From NCBI GenBank assembly GCA_016283605.1, contig JAEENF010000215.1:1-22788 (forward strand): a stretch of DNA of 22,788 bases, read 5' to 3'. A model generated the notes under the pieces. That model saw only the letters and a program-made list of their open reading frames with translations, made no database searches and was not told where the DNA came from. How positions within the stretch are numbered: position 1 is the first letter of the stretch; each line of letters starts with the position of its first letter. The position numbers and the translations under genes were made by a program. The stretch is from Prevotella sp. (GTDB lineage Bacteria; Bacteroidota; Bacteroidia; Bacteroidales; Bacteroidaceae). Positions 6,817-15,262 of the stretch are shown here, piece by piece.

Positions 6817-9800
6817 TCAATCTGTCACAATTGCACGACAGATTTTCAGAGATTCCGTCACGGAAGCCACAGAAGCTATCACGACAGAACGCTTTCCATT
6901 CGCCTCGCGGAAATTGCACTGCCGAGGATGTTTCGATACGTAATTGAGGATGCTGCCAAAAGCCTCACTCTGATAATAGAGGCTATCCGGATTACTGACG
7001 AAGTAGAGGTACATCTTCTGCTGCTTCAGCATAATCTTCTCAATACCCATCTGTTTGCCCAGCACACGAAGAGGTACGACATTAATCAATTCCTCTGCCA
7101 CCTTTGGAATCACGCCGAAACGGTCAACCAGCCGTTTGCGATAGGCCTCCAGATCGTTTTCGAGGTGATGGCTGTTGGCGAGGTTGTCGAGTTCACGGTA
7201 AAGCAGCATACGTTCCGAGTCGCTGGGGACATACTGATCGGGGAAGTACATCTCGATATCGGATTCGAGGGCACAATCATCGACAAAGGAGAGTTGAGAA
7301 CTGAGAGTTGAGAGTTGAGAGTTTGCAACCGCAGCCCCTTTTGCGCTACCATCTTCAGCGGTAGTGCGCTCCAACTCTGCTGGCTTGCTACCGGAGGGAC
7401 GCAAGAACTCTACGCTTTCATTTCTAAGTTCCGTCATCGCCTGATTGAGAATCTTCTGATAGGTTTCATAACCGAGGTCGGAGATGAAACCCGATTGTTC
7501 GGACCCCAGAAGATTGCCGGCACCTCGAATATCGAGATCCTGCATGGCGATATTGATGCCAGATCCAAGGTCAGAGAAGTTCTCGAGTGCCTCAAGTCTT
7601 CTACGTGACTCAGGAGGAAGTGCCGCCAACGGTGGTGCAAGCAGATAACAGAAGGCCTTGCGGTTGCCGCGTCCCACACGACCTCGCATCTGATGCAAGT
7701 CTGAGAGTCCAAAGTTATGAGCCCCATTGATGATAATCGTATTGGCATTGGGGATATCGATACCATTCTCCACGATGGTTGTAGAAAGCAGCACGTCGTA
7801 ATCGTAATTGGAGAAGTCGAGCACAATTTTCTCAAGTTCCTCGGGCTTCATCTGCCCATGACCAATGGCAATACGGGCATCAGGGATATATTTGTGGATC
7901 ATCTCAGCGATATGGGTGAGGTCACTGATGCGGTTATTGACGAAATAGACCTGTCCGTTACGCGACATCTCGAAATTGATGGCATCAGCGATAATCTCCG
8001 CGCCAAAGGTATGTATCTCCGTCTGAATAGGATAGCGATTAGGCGGTGGTGTCTGTATCACACTTAGGTCGCGAGCTCCGACGAGTGAGAACTGAAGCGT
8101 ACGGGGAATTGGGGTTGCAGACATCGTCAGAGTATCCACATTCGATTTCATCTGACGCAGTTTTTCCTTCGTAGAGACACCGAATTTCTGTTCCTCATCA
8201 ATAATCAGCAGACCGAGATCCTTAAATTTCACCGTCTTACCGATCAGTTTATGTGTACCGATGATAATATCAATCTTACCTTCTGCCAAATCCTTCAACA
8301 ACTCAGTAGTCTGTTTAGTTGTACGGGCCCGCGTCAGATAATCTACCCGTACCGGCATATCCTTCATACGACTGGAGAAAGTGCGAAAATGCTGATAGGC
8401 CAATACGGTTGTAGGCACGAGCACTGCCACCTGCTTACCATCAGTAGCCGCCTTAAAGGCTGCACGCACGGCCACTTCAGTCTTACCAAAACCCACATCG
8501 CCACAGACCAGACGGTCCATCGGCTTAGCCATCTCCATATCCGCCTTCACGTCTTGCGTGGCTTTCAACTGGTCAGGCGTATCCTCATAAAGGAAACTGG
8601 CCTCAAGTTCATGTTGCAGATAACTGTCGTGGCTGAAGGCAAAGCCTTTCTCACGACGACGCTTCGCATAGAGTTTGATCAGGTCGCGGGCAATGTCCTT
8701 GATATGTTTCTTGGTACGCTCCTTAAGTTTCTCCCACTGTCCTGTGCCGAGTGTGGACAGACGAGGCCCCTCGCCGCCATCCTGCGAACGGTATTTCGAC
8801 ACTTTATAGAGTGAATGTATCGAGACGTAGATGGAGTCTCCATGCTGATAGAGGATCTTTATCATTTCCTGATAGACATCTTCCCCAGCAGCATTCTTGA
8901 CCGGCATCCGAACCAGTCCACCGAACTTACCCACGCCGTGATCGACATGCACTACGAAATCACCAATCTCAAACTGTTGGATTTCCTTCAGCGTGAGTGC
9001 CATCTTACCGCTACGAGCCTTGTCACTCTTGAGGTTATACTTGTGGAAACGGTCAAAGATCTGATGGTCGGTAAAGACGCAGATGCGCAGGTCATCATCG
9101 GCAAAGCCCTCATGGAGCGTCTTTTCCACAGGAGTAAAGACAATATCTTTAGCCTTCTCGGCAAAGATATCCTTCAGTCGTTCGTTTTGTTTCTGACTGT
9201 CTGCCAAAACAAAAATCTGGTAGCCCTGCAGCAGATAATCCTCGAAAGACTTTGTCAGCAGGTCGAAATTTTTATGAAAGAGCGGCTGAACGGTGATGTG
9301 AAAGTTGAGAGTTGAGAATTGAGAGCTGAGCGTTGAGGGGCGGTGACCGAATTCGATCCGGCGGAAATTCTGAGCATCAGACATAAACTGCGTCCCTGTG
9401 ATCAGCTGCGACTCCTTGCGCATCTGCTGTTCAATCTCCTTCTGTTCCATCTCGGTGGCCTGCTCCAATTGTTCCATCCTAGCCTGCGAGGAGAAGCCCT
9501 CCTCGTAAACGCGATCGATAGCATCACGAACATAGAAATAGTCCTTCGTCACCAGTACGACATCCTCGGGAACAAACGACATAAACGAGACCTTATCCTC
9601 TGCCATAGCCAGCTCAGGTACGATCTCTACCCTATCCCGCTGTTCCTTCGACAACTGATCCTCCACCTCAAACGTACGAATGGAGTCGATGTCATCACCA
9701 AAGAAATCGACACGATAGGGAAATTCACAACTATAGGAATAGACGTCAAGAATAGAGCCACGTAGGGCGAACTGTCCAGGTTCATACACGTAATCGACCT

Positions 9801-10302
9801 CTCTAAAGCCAAATTCATGCAAGGTCTTCGCAATATCCGAGACAGAGATGGTCTGGTCTTTCTCCAGCGTCAGCGTCCTCGTGTCCAGCGTCTTCTTCGA
9901 CACCACCATCTCAGCCAGCGCCTCGGGATAGGTGACGATGTAGAGTTGAGAGTTGAGAGCTGAGAGTCTGGCGAGGACTTCTGTGCGGAGGATCTCGTTA
10001 GCAGAATCACGCTGGGCATATTTTATGGCACGACGGTAGCTTGACGGGAAGAACAGAACGTCCTGAGTACCCATCAGCTGTGTCAGGTCGTGATAGAAAT
10101 ACCCCGCCTCCTCAGCATCCTGGAGGATAAACAACAGTCGCGTCTTACACTTCAAAGCCAAACTTCCGAAGAGCATCGGGGCACTGGAACCCAATAAGCC
10201 ATCGAGGAAAACTGTCCGAACCGAAGATTTCCCCAACTCATTCGCCAGTGCCGACACCTGCGGCAACTGTGCATATAATTTCTCTAATTCCTGTATATTC
10301 AT
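6817..10302 (-). CDS. mfd: Transcription-repair coupling factor Mfd
   Basis: A 1161-residue translocase that removes RNA polymerase stalled at DNA lesions and recruits UvrA. Domains: N-terminal UvrB-like module (about 1-340), RNA polymerase-interacting domain with GDFVVHVDHGVGKF (about 447-460), superfamily 2 motor with Walker A GDVGFGKTE (601-609), DEEQ (702-705), SATPIPRT (728-735) and GRVGRG in the second lobe, then the TRCF domain (DCALESDIEMYFPD... onward). The frame is open 8 codons further, but those codons overlap the TACCTTTG box at 10323-10316, so the ATG at 10302 is chosen. Three serine/leucine-rich stretches, residues about 111-120, 323-334 and 994-1004, are encoded by GAGTTGA heptamer arrays. 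Transcription probably starts only about 10 nt before the ATG. Confidence 0.97.
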   Translation of the reverse strand: MNIQELEKLYAQLPQVSALANELGKSSVRTVFLDGLLGSSAPMLFGSLALKCKTRLLFILQDAEEAGYFYHDLTQLMGTQDVLFFPSSYRRAIKYAQRDSANEILRTEVLARLSALNSQLYIVTYPEALAEMVVSKKTLDTRTLTLEKDQTISVSDIAKTLHEFGFREVDYVYEPGQFALRGSILDVYSYSCEFPYRVDFFGDDIDSIRTFEVEDQLSKEQRDRVEIVPELAMAEDKVSFMSFVPEDVVLVTKDYFYVRDAIDRVYEEGFSSQARMEQLEQATEMEQKEIEQQMRKESQLITGTQFMSDAQNFRRIEFGHRPSTLSSQFSTLNFHITVQPLFHKNFDLLTKSFEDYLLQGYQIFVLADSQKQNERLKDIFAEKAKDIVFTPVEKTLHEGFADDDLRICVFTDHQIFDRFHKYNLKSDKARSGKMALTLKEIQQFEIGDFVVHVDHGVGKFGGLVRMPVKNAAGEDVYQEMIKILYQHGDSIYVSIHSLYKVSKYRSQDGGEGPRLSTLGTGQWEKLKERTKKHIKDIARDLIKLYAKRRREKGFAFSHDSYLQHELEASFLYEDTPDQLKATQDVKADMEMAKPMDRLVCGDVGFGKTEVAVRAAFKAATDGKQVAVLVPTTVLAYQHFRTFSSRMKDMPVRVDYLTRARTTKQTTELLKDLAEGKIDIIIGTHKLIGKTVKFKDLGLLIIDEEQKFGVSTKEKLRQMKSNVDTLTMSATPIPRTLQFSLVGARDLSVIQTPPPNRYPIQTEIHTFGAEIIADAINFEMSRNGQVYFVNNRISDLTHIAEMIHKYIPDARIAIGHGQMKPEELEKIVLDFSNYDYDVLLSTTIVENGIDIPNANTIIINGAHNFGLSDLHQMRGRVGRGNRKAFCYLLAPPLAALPPESRRRLEALENFSDLGSGINIAMQDLDIRGAGNLLGSEQSGFISDLGYETYQKILNQAMTELRNESVEFLRPSGSKPAELERTTAEDGSAKGAAVANSQLSTLSSQLSFVDDCALESDIEMYFPDQYVPSDSERMLLYRELDNLANSHHLENDLEAYRKRLVDRFGVIPKVAEELINVVPLRVLGKQMGIEKIMLKQQKMYLYFVSNPDSLYYQSEAFGSILNYVSKHPRQCNFREANGKRSVVIASVASVTESLKICRAIVTD
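7291..7323 (+). repeat. In-frame heptamer repeat in mfd, site 3 (before TRCF domain)
   Basis: GAGTTGA, GAACTGA, GAGTTGA, GAGTTGA and GAGTT in a row (4.7 units). Read on the coding strand it gives NSQLSTLSSQLSF in the linker between the motor and the TRCF domain (residues about 994-1004). Confidence 0.92.
9302..9336 (+). repeat. In-frame heptamer repeat in mfd, site 2
   Basis: Five 7-bp units: AAGTTGA, GAGTTGA, GAATTGA, GAGCTGA, GCGTTGA. The coding strand gives STLSSQFSTLNF (residues about 323-334) at the end of the UvrB-like module. Confidence 0.9.
9943..9970 (+). repeat. In-frame heptamer repeat in mfd, site 1
   Basis: GAGTTGA, GAGTTGA, GAGCTGA, GAGTCTG. The coding strand gives ARLSALNSQL (residues about 111-120), at a loop just before the LYIVTYPEAL strand of the UvrB-like module. 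Confidence 0.88.
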
Positions 10303-10315
10303 TCGAAATTGTGTG

Positions 10316-10323
10316 CAAAGGTA
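10316..10323 (-). promoter_or_regulatory. -7 box of the mfd promoter
   Basis: The minus strand reads TACCTTTG (followed by CACA), 13 nt before the mfd ATG, which leaves a leader of about 10 nt. Confidence 0.75.
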
Positions 10324-10332
10324 CAAAAAAAG

Positions 10333-10374
10333 AAGGAGTTAAGGGAGTCAAAGGAGTTAAAGGGAGTTAAAGGA
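10333..10374 (-). repeat. Nonamer tandem repeat upstream of mfd
   Basis: On the plus strand: AAGGAGTT, AAGGGAGTC, AAAGGAGTT, AAAGGGAGTT, AAAGGA. In the mfd direction this is the same CCTTTAACT unit found before trpB, ending 9 bp upstream of the mfd -7 box. Confidence 0.85.
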
Positions 10375-10380
10375 CAATAC

Positions 10381-10408
10381 TTTTCACTTTTCACTTTTCA
10401 CTTTTCCT
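10381..10408 (+). repeat. Heptamer tandem repeat (TTTTCAC)x4 upstream of the glycosyltransferase operon
   Basis: TTTTCAC at 10381, 10388 and 10395, then TTTTCCT to 10408. It ends 11 bp before the -7 box at 10420. Only 6 bp separate it from the mfd-facing array. Confidence 0.88.
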
Positions 10409-10419
10409 AACTTTTATAG

Positions 10420-10427
10420 TATCTTTG
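10420..10427 (+). promoter_or_regulatory. -7 box of the glycosyltransferase-plsC-phosphoesterase operon
   Basis: TATCTTTG followed by CAGCG, 19 bp before the ATG at 10447. The -33 region is heptamer repeat rather than TTTG. Confidence 0.75.
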
Positions 10428-10446
10428 CAGCGTAATAACTCAGAAT

Positions 10447-11196
10447 ATGCATTCAAGCGACAGTATCGTTATCATTCCAACGTATAACGAAAAGGAAAAC
10501 ATCGAGAAAATCATCCGAGCCGTGTTCGGTTTGGAAAAGTGTTTCCATATTCTCGTCATCGATGACGGATCACCTGATGGTACAGCAGCTATCGTGAAAG
10601 GACTGATGTCTGAGGAATTCAGCGATCGGTTGTTTATCCTCGAACGCAGCGGTAAACTGGGACTGGGTACAGCCTATATCATGGGCTTCAAGTGGGCTTT
10701 GGAACACAACTACGACTACATTTTCGAGATGGATGCCGATTTCAGTCACGACCCCAACGATCTGCCCCGTCTCTATTCAGCCTGTCACGACGAGGGCTAC
10801 GATCTGGCCATCGGTAGCCGTTACGTCAGTGGGGTAAATGTCGTCAACTGGCCTATCGGGCGTGTACTGATGAGTTATTTCGCTTCGAAATACGTGCGCA
10901 TTGTCACAGGTTTCAAGGTTCACGACACTACAGCGGGATTTAAGTGCTACAAGCGTCGTGTGCTTAAGACCATCGAACTCGAAAAGATCCGTTTCAAGGG
11001 CTACGGTTTCCAGATTGAGATGAAATACACTGCTTATAAAATTGGTTTCAAGATCAAGGAGGTAAGTGTTATCTTCGTCAATCGTCGCGAGGGCGTCAGC
11101 AAGATGTCTGGTGGCATCTTCGGCGAGGCATTCTTCGGTGTGATGCGTCTCCGTTGGGACGGTATGACGAGAAAATATCCGAATATAGTTGATTAG
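10447..11196 (+). CDS. Polyprenol-phosphate mannosyltransferase-like glycosyltransferase, family 2
   Basis: A 249-residue GT-A fold enzyme resembling dolichol/polyprenol-phosphate mannose synthase (DPM1), which moves a sugar from a nucleotide donor to a lipid phosphate. Motifs: IIPTYNEKENIEKI at the start, DDGSPDGT (39-46), the metal-binding DAD (96-98) and a GSRYVSG segment, then the TTAGFKCYKRRVL and GYGFQIEM stretches typical of this subgroup. It lacks C-terminal membrane helices, so it is the short, soluble or peripherally bound form. First gene of an operon with plsC (7-bp gap) and a membrane phosphoesterase. The donor sugar and acceptor cannot be read from sequence. Confidence 0.9.
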   Translation: MHSSDSIVIIPTYNEKENIEKIIRAVFGLEKCFHILVIDDGSPDGTAAIVKGLMSEEFSDRLFILERSGKLGLGTAYIMGFKWALEHNYDYIFEMDADFSHDPNDLPRLYSACHDEGYDLAIGSRYVSGVNVVNWPIGRVLMSYFASKYVRIVTGFKVHDTTAGFKCYKRRVLKTIELEKIRFKGYGFQIEMKYTAYKIGFKIKEVSVIFVNRREGVSKMSGGIFGEAFFGVMRLRWDGMTRKYPNIVD

Positions 11197-11203
11197 AAAC
11201 ATT

Positions 11204-11968
11204 ATGATTTCCTTATTATATAAAGTTTATCAGATCTTTATTGCTTTTCCCGTATTGGTGCTGTGGACGATTGTCACAGCTCTGGAGGTAGGTATTGGCA
11301 CAACCATCGGCAACGGCCATTTCTGGAGTTATGTTCCAGGCCATTGGTGGGGAAAAATCATTCTCAAGGCTTTCCTGCTGCCAGTAAAGGTTGAAGGAGA
11401 GAAGAATTTGGAAAAGAAACAGAGTTATGTCTTCGTGGCAAATCATCAGGGCATCTTCGATATTTTCCTGATCTATGGCCATCTGGGACGCAATTTCAAG
11501 TGGATGATGAAGCAACAGTTAGGCAAGATTCCCTTCTTAGGCTATGCCTGTAGGAAGTCCCACCAGATTTTCGTCGACAAGAGCGGTCCCAAAGCCATCA
11601 AGAAGACTTACGATACAGCCCGTGAGATCCTGCAAGAGGGTTACTCTGTGACGGTCTTCCCTGAAGGAGCCCGTTCGTTTACCGGCCACATGGGGAAGTT
11701 CAGAAAAGGCGCCTTTGCCCTAGCTGATGAGTTGCAGTTACCCGTTGTTCCCCTGACCATCAACGGCTCCTTCGATGTCCTGCCGCGTACAAAGGGGTTC
11801 CTTAATCTCGTCGACTGGCATCCCTTGCGCCTGACTATCCACGAGCCGATCTACCCCATCGGCAAAGGACCCGAGAATGTCGATGCTACAATGCGCCAGG
11901 CCTACGACTCTGTCATGTCGGCCCTCGACCCGAAGTATCAAGGATTTGTTGAAAACCCTGACCAATGA
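11204..11968 (+). CDS. plsC: 1-acyl-sn-glycerol-3-phosphate acyltransferase-like (PlsC family)
   Basis: A 254-residue membrane acyltransferase that adds the second acyl chain to lysophosphatidate in phospholipid synthesis. A hydrophobic N-terminal helix (about 5-27) is followed by the catalytic motif NHQGIFD (His81, Asp86; usual form NHxSxxD), the acceptor-binding FPEGARS (152-158) and a VVPLTINGS segment. The frame extends five codons to a TTG inside the preceding gene; the ATG at 11204, 7 bp after the upstream stop, is the better start. The stop overlaps the next start as ATGA, indicating translational coupling. Specificity for lysophosphatidate against other lyso-lipids is inferred from family. 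Confidence 0.9.
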   Translation: MISLLYKVYQIFIAFPVLVLWTIVTALEVGIGTTIGNGHFWSYVPGHWWGKIILKAFLLPVKVEGEKNLEKKQSYVFVANHQGIFDIFLIYGHLGRNFKWMMKQQLGKIPFLGYACRKSHQIFVDKSGPKAIKKTYDTAREILQEGYSVTVFPEGARSFTGHMGKFRKGAFALADELQLPVVPLTINGSFDVLPRTKGFLNLVDWHPLRLTIHEPIYPIGKGPENVDATMRQAYDSVMSALDPKYQGFVENPDQ

Positions 11969-13119
11969 TTTCACGAGCACCTTATCTCTTCCTGTTGCTG
12001 ATCCTGATACCCGACCTGTATCTCGACCAGCACTATTGGCGTCACAAATACTCTACAAGTAAGCGACTACTGCACTGGTTGCCCAGTATTCTGCTGACGG
12101 CACTGACAGTGAAACTGACTTACGAGAAAGATTTTATCCCCGACGACCCCACCATATTATATATATACCTGTTGCTGTTGGGACTCATCGCGATTCCCAA
12201 ACTGGTTTATGTACTTTTTTCCATCCTAGGTCTGGGAACTTGCAAACTGTTTCGTAGTAAACGTAACTACGGCAACCTTATCGGTGCAATACTCGTTCCA
12301 CTCATCTGGTATATCATCATCTACGGTTCTTTCGTAGGTTTCCAGAAGTTGGAAGTCAATCGTCATACCTACAGTTCCCCTGACCTGCCCTCAGCCTTCA
12401 ATAATTATAAGATCGTATTGTTCTCCGATGCCCACGTCGGCACGTTGACAGGCAGTCGGCAGTGGATGTTGCAAAGAGCCGTCGACAGCATCAGCGCCTT
12501 GCGTCCCGATATGATTGTCTTCACTGGCGACCTCCAGAATCTTCAGCCCAAGGAACTCTACAAACAGATGGACATTCTCTCGACCCTGAAAGCGAAGGAC
12601 GGCATCTATTCTGTCTTAGGCAATCACGACTATGCTCAATACGTATCGTGTAGCGATGCCGAGAAAGCTGCCAACTGCAAAGAGATCATCAGTCTGGAAC
12701 GACAATTAGGATGGACAGTGTTGTTGAATGACCACAAGGTGATCCAACGCGGCAAGGATCATCTCGTTATCGCAGGAATGGAAAACGACGGCGACGGAAA
12801 GCATTTCCCCCAGAAGGGTGATATCAGCAAAACCCTCTCTGGCACACAAGGCTTCACCATCCTTCTCGAACACGATCCCTCCTCTTGGCGCAGAAAGATT
12901 ATCCCCGATGGTCGCGCCCAACTCACGCTCTCAGGCCATACCCACAAGATGCAGTTTGCGCTGTTTGACTGGTGTCCGATGTCACTCACAGGTAAAGAGT
13001 TCAACGGCTGGTATCACGAAGGCTCTCAGTCGCTTTTCGTCACAGCAGGTCTTGGCGGACTGATTCCCTTCCGCTTCGATGCTCCTGGTGAGATTGTGCT
13101 GATCCAATTGAAACGTTAG
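11965..13119 (+). CDS. Membrane-anchored metallophosphoesterase (calcineurin-like)
   Basis: A 384-residue protein with about four N-terminal membrane helices (roughly 5-20, 38-50, 63-90, 104-125) and a calcineurin-like phosphoesterase domain from about 148. The dinuclear metal site is complete: DAHVG (Asp155, His157), GDLQN (Asp189, Asn192), GNHD (220-222), His303 in LEHDP and GHTH (His325, His327). YkuE- and LpxH-like relatives hydrolyse phosphodiesters, some in lipid precursors; with the glycosyltransferase and acyltransferase upstream, a lipid or envelope substrate is a reasonable inference, but it is not shown. The ATG overlaps the plsC stop by 4 bp. The stop overlaps the convergent neighbour by 4 bp and no terminator separates them. 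Confidence 0.9.
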   Translation: MISRAPYLFLLLILIPDLYLDQHYWRHKYSTSKRLLHWLPSILLTALTVKLTYEKDFIPDDPTILYIYLLLLGLIAIPKLVYVLFSILGLGTCKLFRSKRNYGNLIGAILVPLIWYIIIYGSFVGFQKLEVNRHTYSSPDLPSAFNNYKIVLFSDAHVGTLTGSRQWMLQRAVDSISALRPDMIVFTGDLQNLQPKELYKQMDILSTLKAKDGIYSVLGNHDYAQYVSCSDAEKAANCKEIISLERQLGWTVLLNDHKVIQRGKDHLVIAGMENDGDGKHFPQKGDISKTLSGTQGFTILLEHDPSSWRRKIIPDGRAQLTLSGHTHKMQFALFDWCPMSLTGKEFNGWYHEGSQSLFVTAGLGGLIPFRFDAPGEIVLIQLKR

Positions 13120-13922
13120 AGATTGGCTGCGAGAAATTTTCTGACCACCTCTACAGGCAGCCCCCGACGACGGGCATAATCATGAAGCTGGTCTTCCCCA
13201 ATCTTCCCTAAAGAAAAATACTGCGCTTGGGGATGTGCCATCATCAGTCCCGATACACTGGCATGAGGTTTCATCGCCCCACTCTCCGTCAGACGGATGC
13301 CGATTTGTTTCATATCCAACAATTCGTCGATGACGAAGTTCAGACTGGTATCCGGCAACGAGGGATAGCCCACCGCAGGACGGATGCCCTGAAATTTCTC
13401 TACCTGCATCTCAGCAATAGAGAGGTTCTCGTCAGGTGCATAGCCCCAGTAGTGTTTTCTCACTTCCTCATGCATTCTTTCTGCCGTAGCCTCTGCCAGA
13501 CGGTCAGCCAACAACTGCATCAGCATTTTCTGATAAGGGTCAGCATCAAAGTCGTTCTCAAAGCCGTGATCCACAGAGGTTGCAAAGACGCCGAGTTTCG
13601 AAGAGTGAGGACTGATAAAGTCTGAAAGGCAGTAAAAGGGCGGATTACCTTGCTGCTGTCGCAGGCAGGGAATCCTCACGCTACACGCCTCACTCCCCAC
13701 ACCTCGGGACACCATAATATCATCCCCATCGCTACAGGCCTCATAGAGTTCAAAAAGCGCATACGTATGATATCGGTCTTCTATCAGCTGTAACGCTTCC
13801 TCAGCCTCCTGACGCAGTTTCTGCTGTTCTGCTTCAGGACGGCTATGAATCCCCCAGGCATAATAGAAATACACCCAGTTGATATAAGGTACGATTTGGG
13901 ATATCTCGTAGGTAATCTTCAT
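13116..13922 (-). CDS. Stand-alone MetH activation (AdoMet-binding) domain protein
   Basis: A 268-residue protein that matches only the C-terminal reactivation domain of cobalamin-dependent methionine synthase, where AdoMet re-methylates oxidised cobalamin. Visible hallmarks: start MKITYEISQIVPYINWVYF, LSDFISP near 99-105, the AdoMet-binding RPAVGYPSLPD (181-191, with Arg181 and Tyr186), and GIRLTESGAMKPHASVSG (208-225). No homocysteine, folate or B12 domain is present, so it must serve a MetH encoded elsewhere as a separate subunit. It is the last gene of the DUF4369-pyrC operon; its ATG overlaps the pyrC stop (ATGA at 13922-13919). Confidence 0.92.
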   Translation of the reverse strand: MKITYEISQIVPYINWVYFYYAWGIHSRPEAEQQKLRQEAEEALQLIEDRYHTYALFELYEACSDGDDIMVSRGVGSEACSVRIPCLRQQQGNPPFYCLSDFISPHSSKLGVFATSVDHGFENDFDADPYQKMLMQLLADRLAEATAERMHEEVRKHYWGYAPDENLSIAEMQVEKFQGIRPAVGYPSLPDTSLNFVIDELLDMKQIGIRLTESGAMKPHASVSGLMMAHPQAQYFSLGKIGEDQLHDYARRRGLPVEVVRKFLAANL

Positions 13923-15262
13923 CTGAACATGACAGGCTGTCCAATATTGTCTGTGTCTACCTCACCGTTACGGTAAACGGTATGTCCGTTGCAGAGCGTC
14001 TGTTCTACTCGCCACAGGAACATGTGTCCCTCCATCGGACTCCACCCGCACTTGCTCAGGATAACGTCCTTGGTGCACACCCAAGACGTATGAGGACGCA
14101 CCAGCACCAGATCTGCCTGATAACCCTCGCGGATAAAACCTCTCTGCCGCACCTCGAAGAGTCGGGCCGGGTTGTGGCACATCAGTTCCACCAGACGTTC
14201 CAGCGAGAATACGCCCTTGTCTACGAGTTCCAGCATCGTGACGAGCGAGAACTGAATCATTGGCATACCGCTGGCCGCACATGCACAACCGCCCTCTTTC
14301 TGCGACAGCAAGTGAGGCGCGTGGTCTGTGCCGACAACAGTAATCCGACCATCGTTGGCAGCCTGTTGCAGTGCCTCGCGGTCGCGTTCGGTCTTTATCG
14401 CCGGATTACACTTGATACGCGTACCCAGGGCAGCATAGTCGCGGTCGGAGAAATAGAGATGACTCACCGTAGCCTCAGCGGTTATCATTGAACATTGAAC
14501 ATTGAACATTGAACATTTATCAAACAGTTCAAGCTCTCTGGCGGTGGTGAGGTGGGCAACATGCAGACGGGCATCGTATTTCTTGGCCAGTTCTACAGCC
14601 AGACGGGTACTCTCATAACAGGCCTCCTCGCTGCGGATCTCCGGATGATGCTCCACCTTCGGATCCTCGCCATACTGCTGTTTCGCTGCTGCCATATTAC
14701 GGTTGATGATCTCCGTATCTTCACAATGCGTCATGATCGGCAGACGGGCAGAAGCGAAGATACGTTCCAGCGATGCTCTGCGATCCACCAGCATATTTCC
14801 CGTCGAACTGCCCATAAACAGTTTAATACCAGGAATACGGTGCTCATCGAGCTGGTCGAACAGTGCCACATTATCATTCGTAGCCCCAAAGAAGAAACTA
14901 TAGTTCACATGACTCTTCCCAGCAGCCAGTCTAAACTTCTCCTCAAGTGCCTCCAGCGTCGTCGTCTGCGGAACGGTATTCGGCATATCGAAATAGGTTG
15001 TCACACCGCCGGCGGCCGCAGCCTTGCTCTCACTCTCGATGTCGGCCTTCTCCGTCAGACCTGGCTCACGGAAATGCACATGATCGTCGATGACACCTGG
15101 GAGTACAAAACATCCCGAAGCATCTATGACCGTGTCAGTCGATACTTCGGGATTAACGTTTCCTGTAACAATCTCCTTTATCTTCTCATCTTCGATGATG
15201 ATAGTACCATCGAAAGCCTTTCCTTCGTTGACAATGGTTCCGCCCTGAATGATGGTCCTCAT
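13919..15262 (-). CDS. pyrC: Dihydroorotase
   Basis: A 447-residue class I-type amidohydrolase that closes carbamoyl-aspartate to dihydroorotate in pyrimidine synthesis. The metal site is visible: His61 and His63 in DDHVHFREPG, Lys147 in GIKLFMGSSTGN, His179 in MTHCED, His237 in HVAHLTT and Asp313 in GTDHAPH. Residues about 249-260 (KCSMFNVQCSMI) are encoded by a CATTGAA heptamer array and have no counterpart in the usual family sequence that I can recall. The ATG overlaps the stop of the upstream lipoprotein gene, and the stop overlaps the MetH activation gene, so three proteins are translationally coupled. Confidence 0.95.
   Translation of the reverse strand: MRTIIQGGTIVNEGKAFDGTIIIEDEKIKEIVTGNVNPEVSTDTVIDASGCFVLPGVIDDHVHFREPGLTEKADIESESKAAAAGGVTTYFDMPNTVPQTTTLEALEEKFRLAAGKSHVNYSFFFGATNDNVALFDQLDEHRIPGIKLFMGSSTGNMLVDRRASLERIFASARLPIMTHCEDTEIINRNMAAAKQQYGEDPKVEHHPEIRSEEACYESTRLAVELAKKYDARLHVAHLTTARELELFDKCSMFNVQCSMITAEATVSHLYFSDRDYAALGTRIKCNPAIKTERDREALQQAANDGRITVVGTDHAPHLLSQKEGGCACAASGMPMIQFSLVTMLELVDKGVFSLERLVELMCHNPARLFEVRQRGFIREGYQADLVLVRPHTSWVCTKDVILSKCGWSPMEGHMFLWRVEQTLCNGHTVYRNGEVDTDNIGQPVMFR
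14486..14517 (+). repeat. In-frame heptamer repeat (CATTGAA)x4.6 in pyrC
   Basis: CATTGAA at 14486, 14493, 14500 and 14507, then CATT: a perfect array. On the coding strand the unit is TTCAATG, giving CSMFNVQCSM between LELFDK and ITAEATVSH, next to the active-site strand order. Confidence 0.95.

Noticed and set aside
9302..9336. CRISPR array
   Set aside because: The units are 7 bp, contiguous and without spacers; these are tandem microsatellite-like arrays, here and elsewhere in the window.
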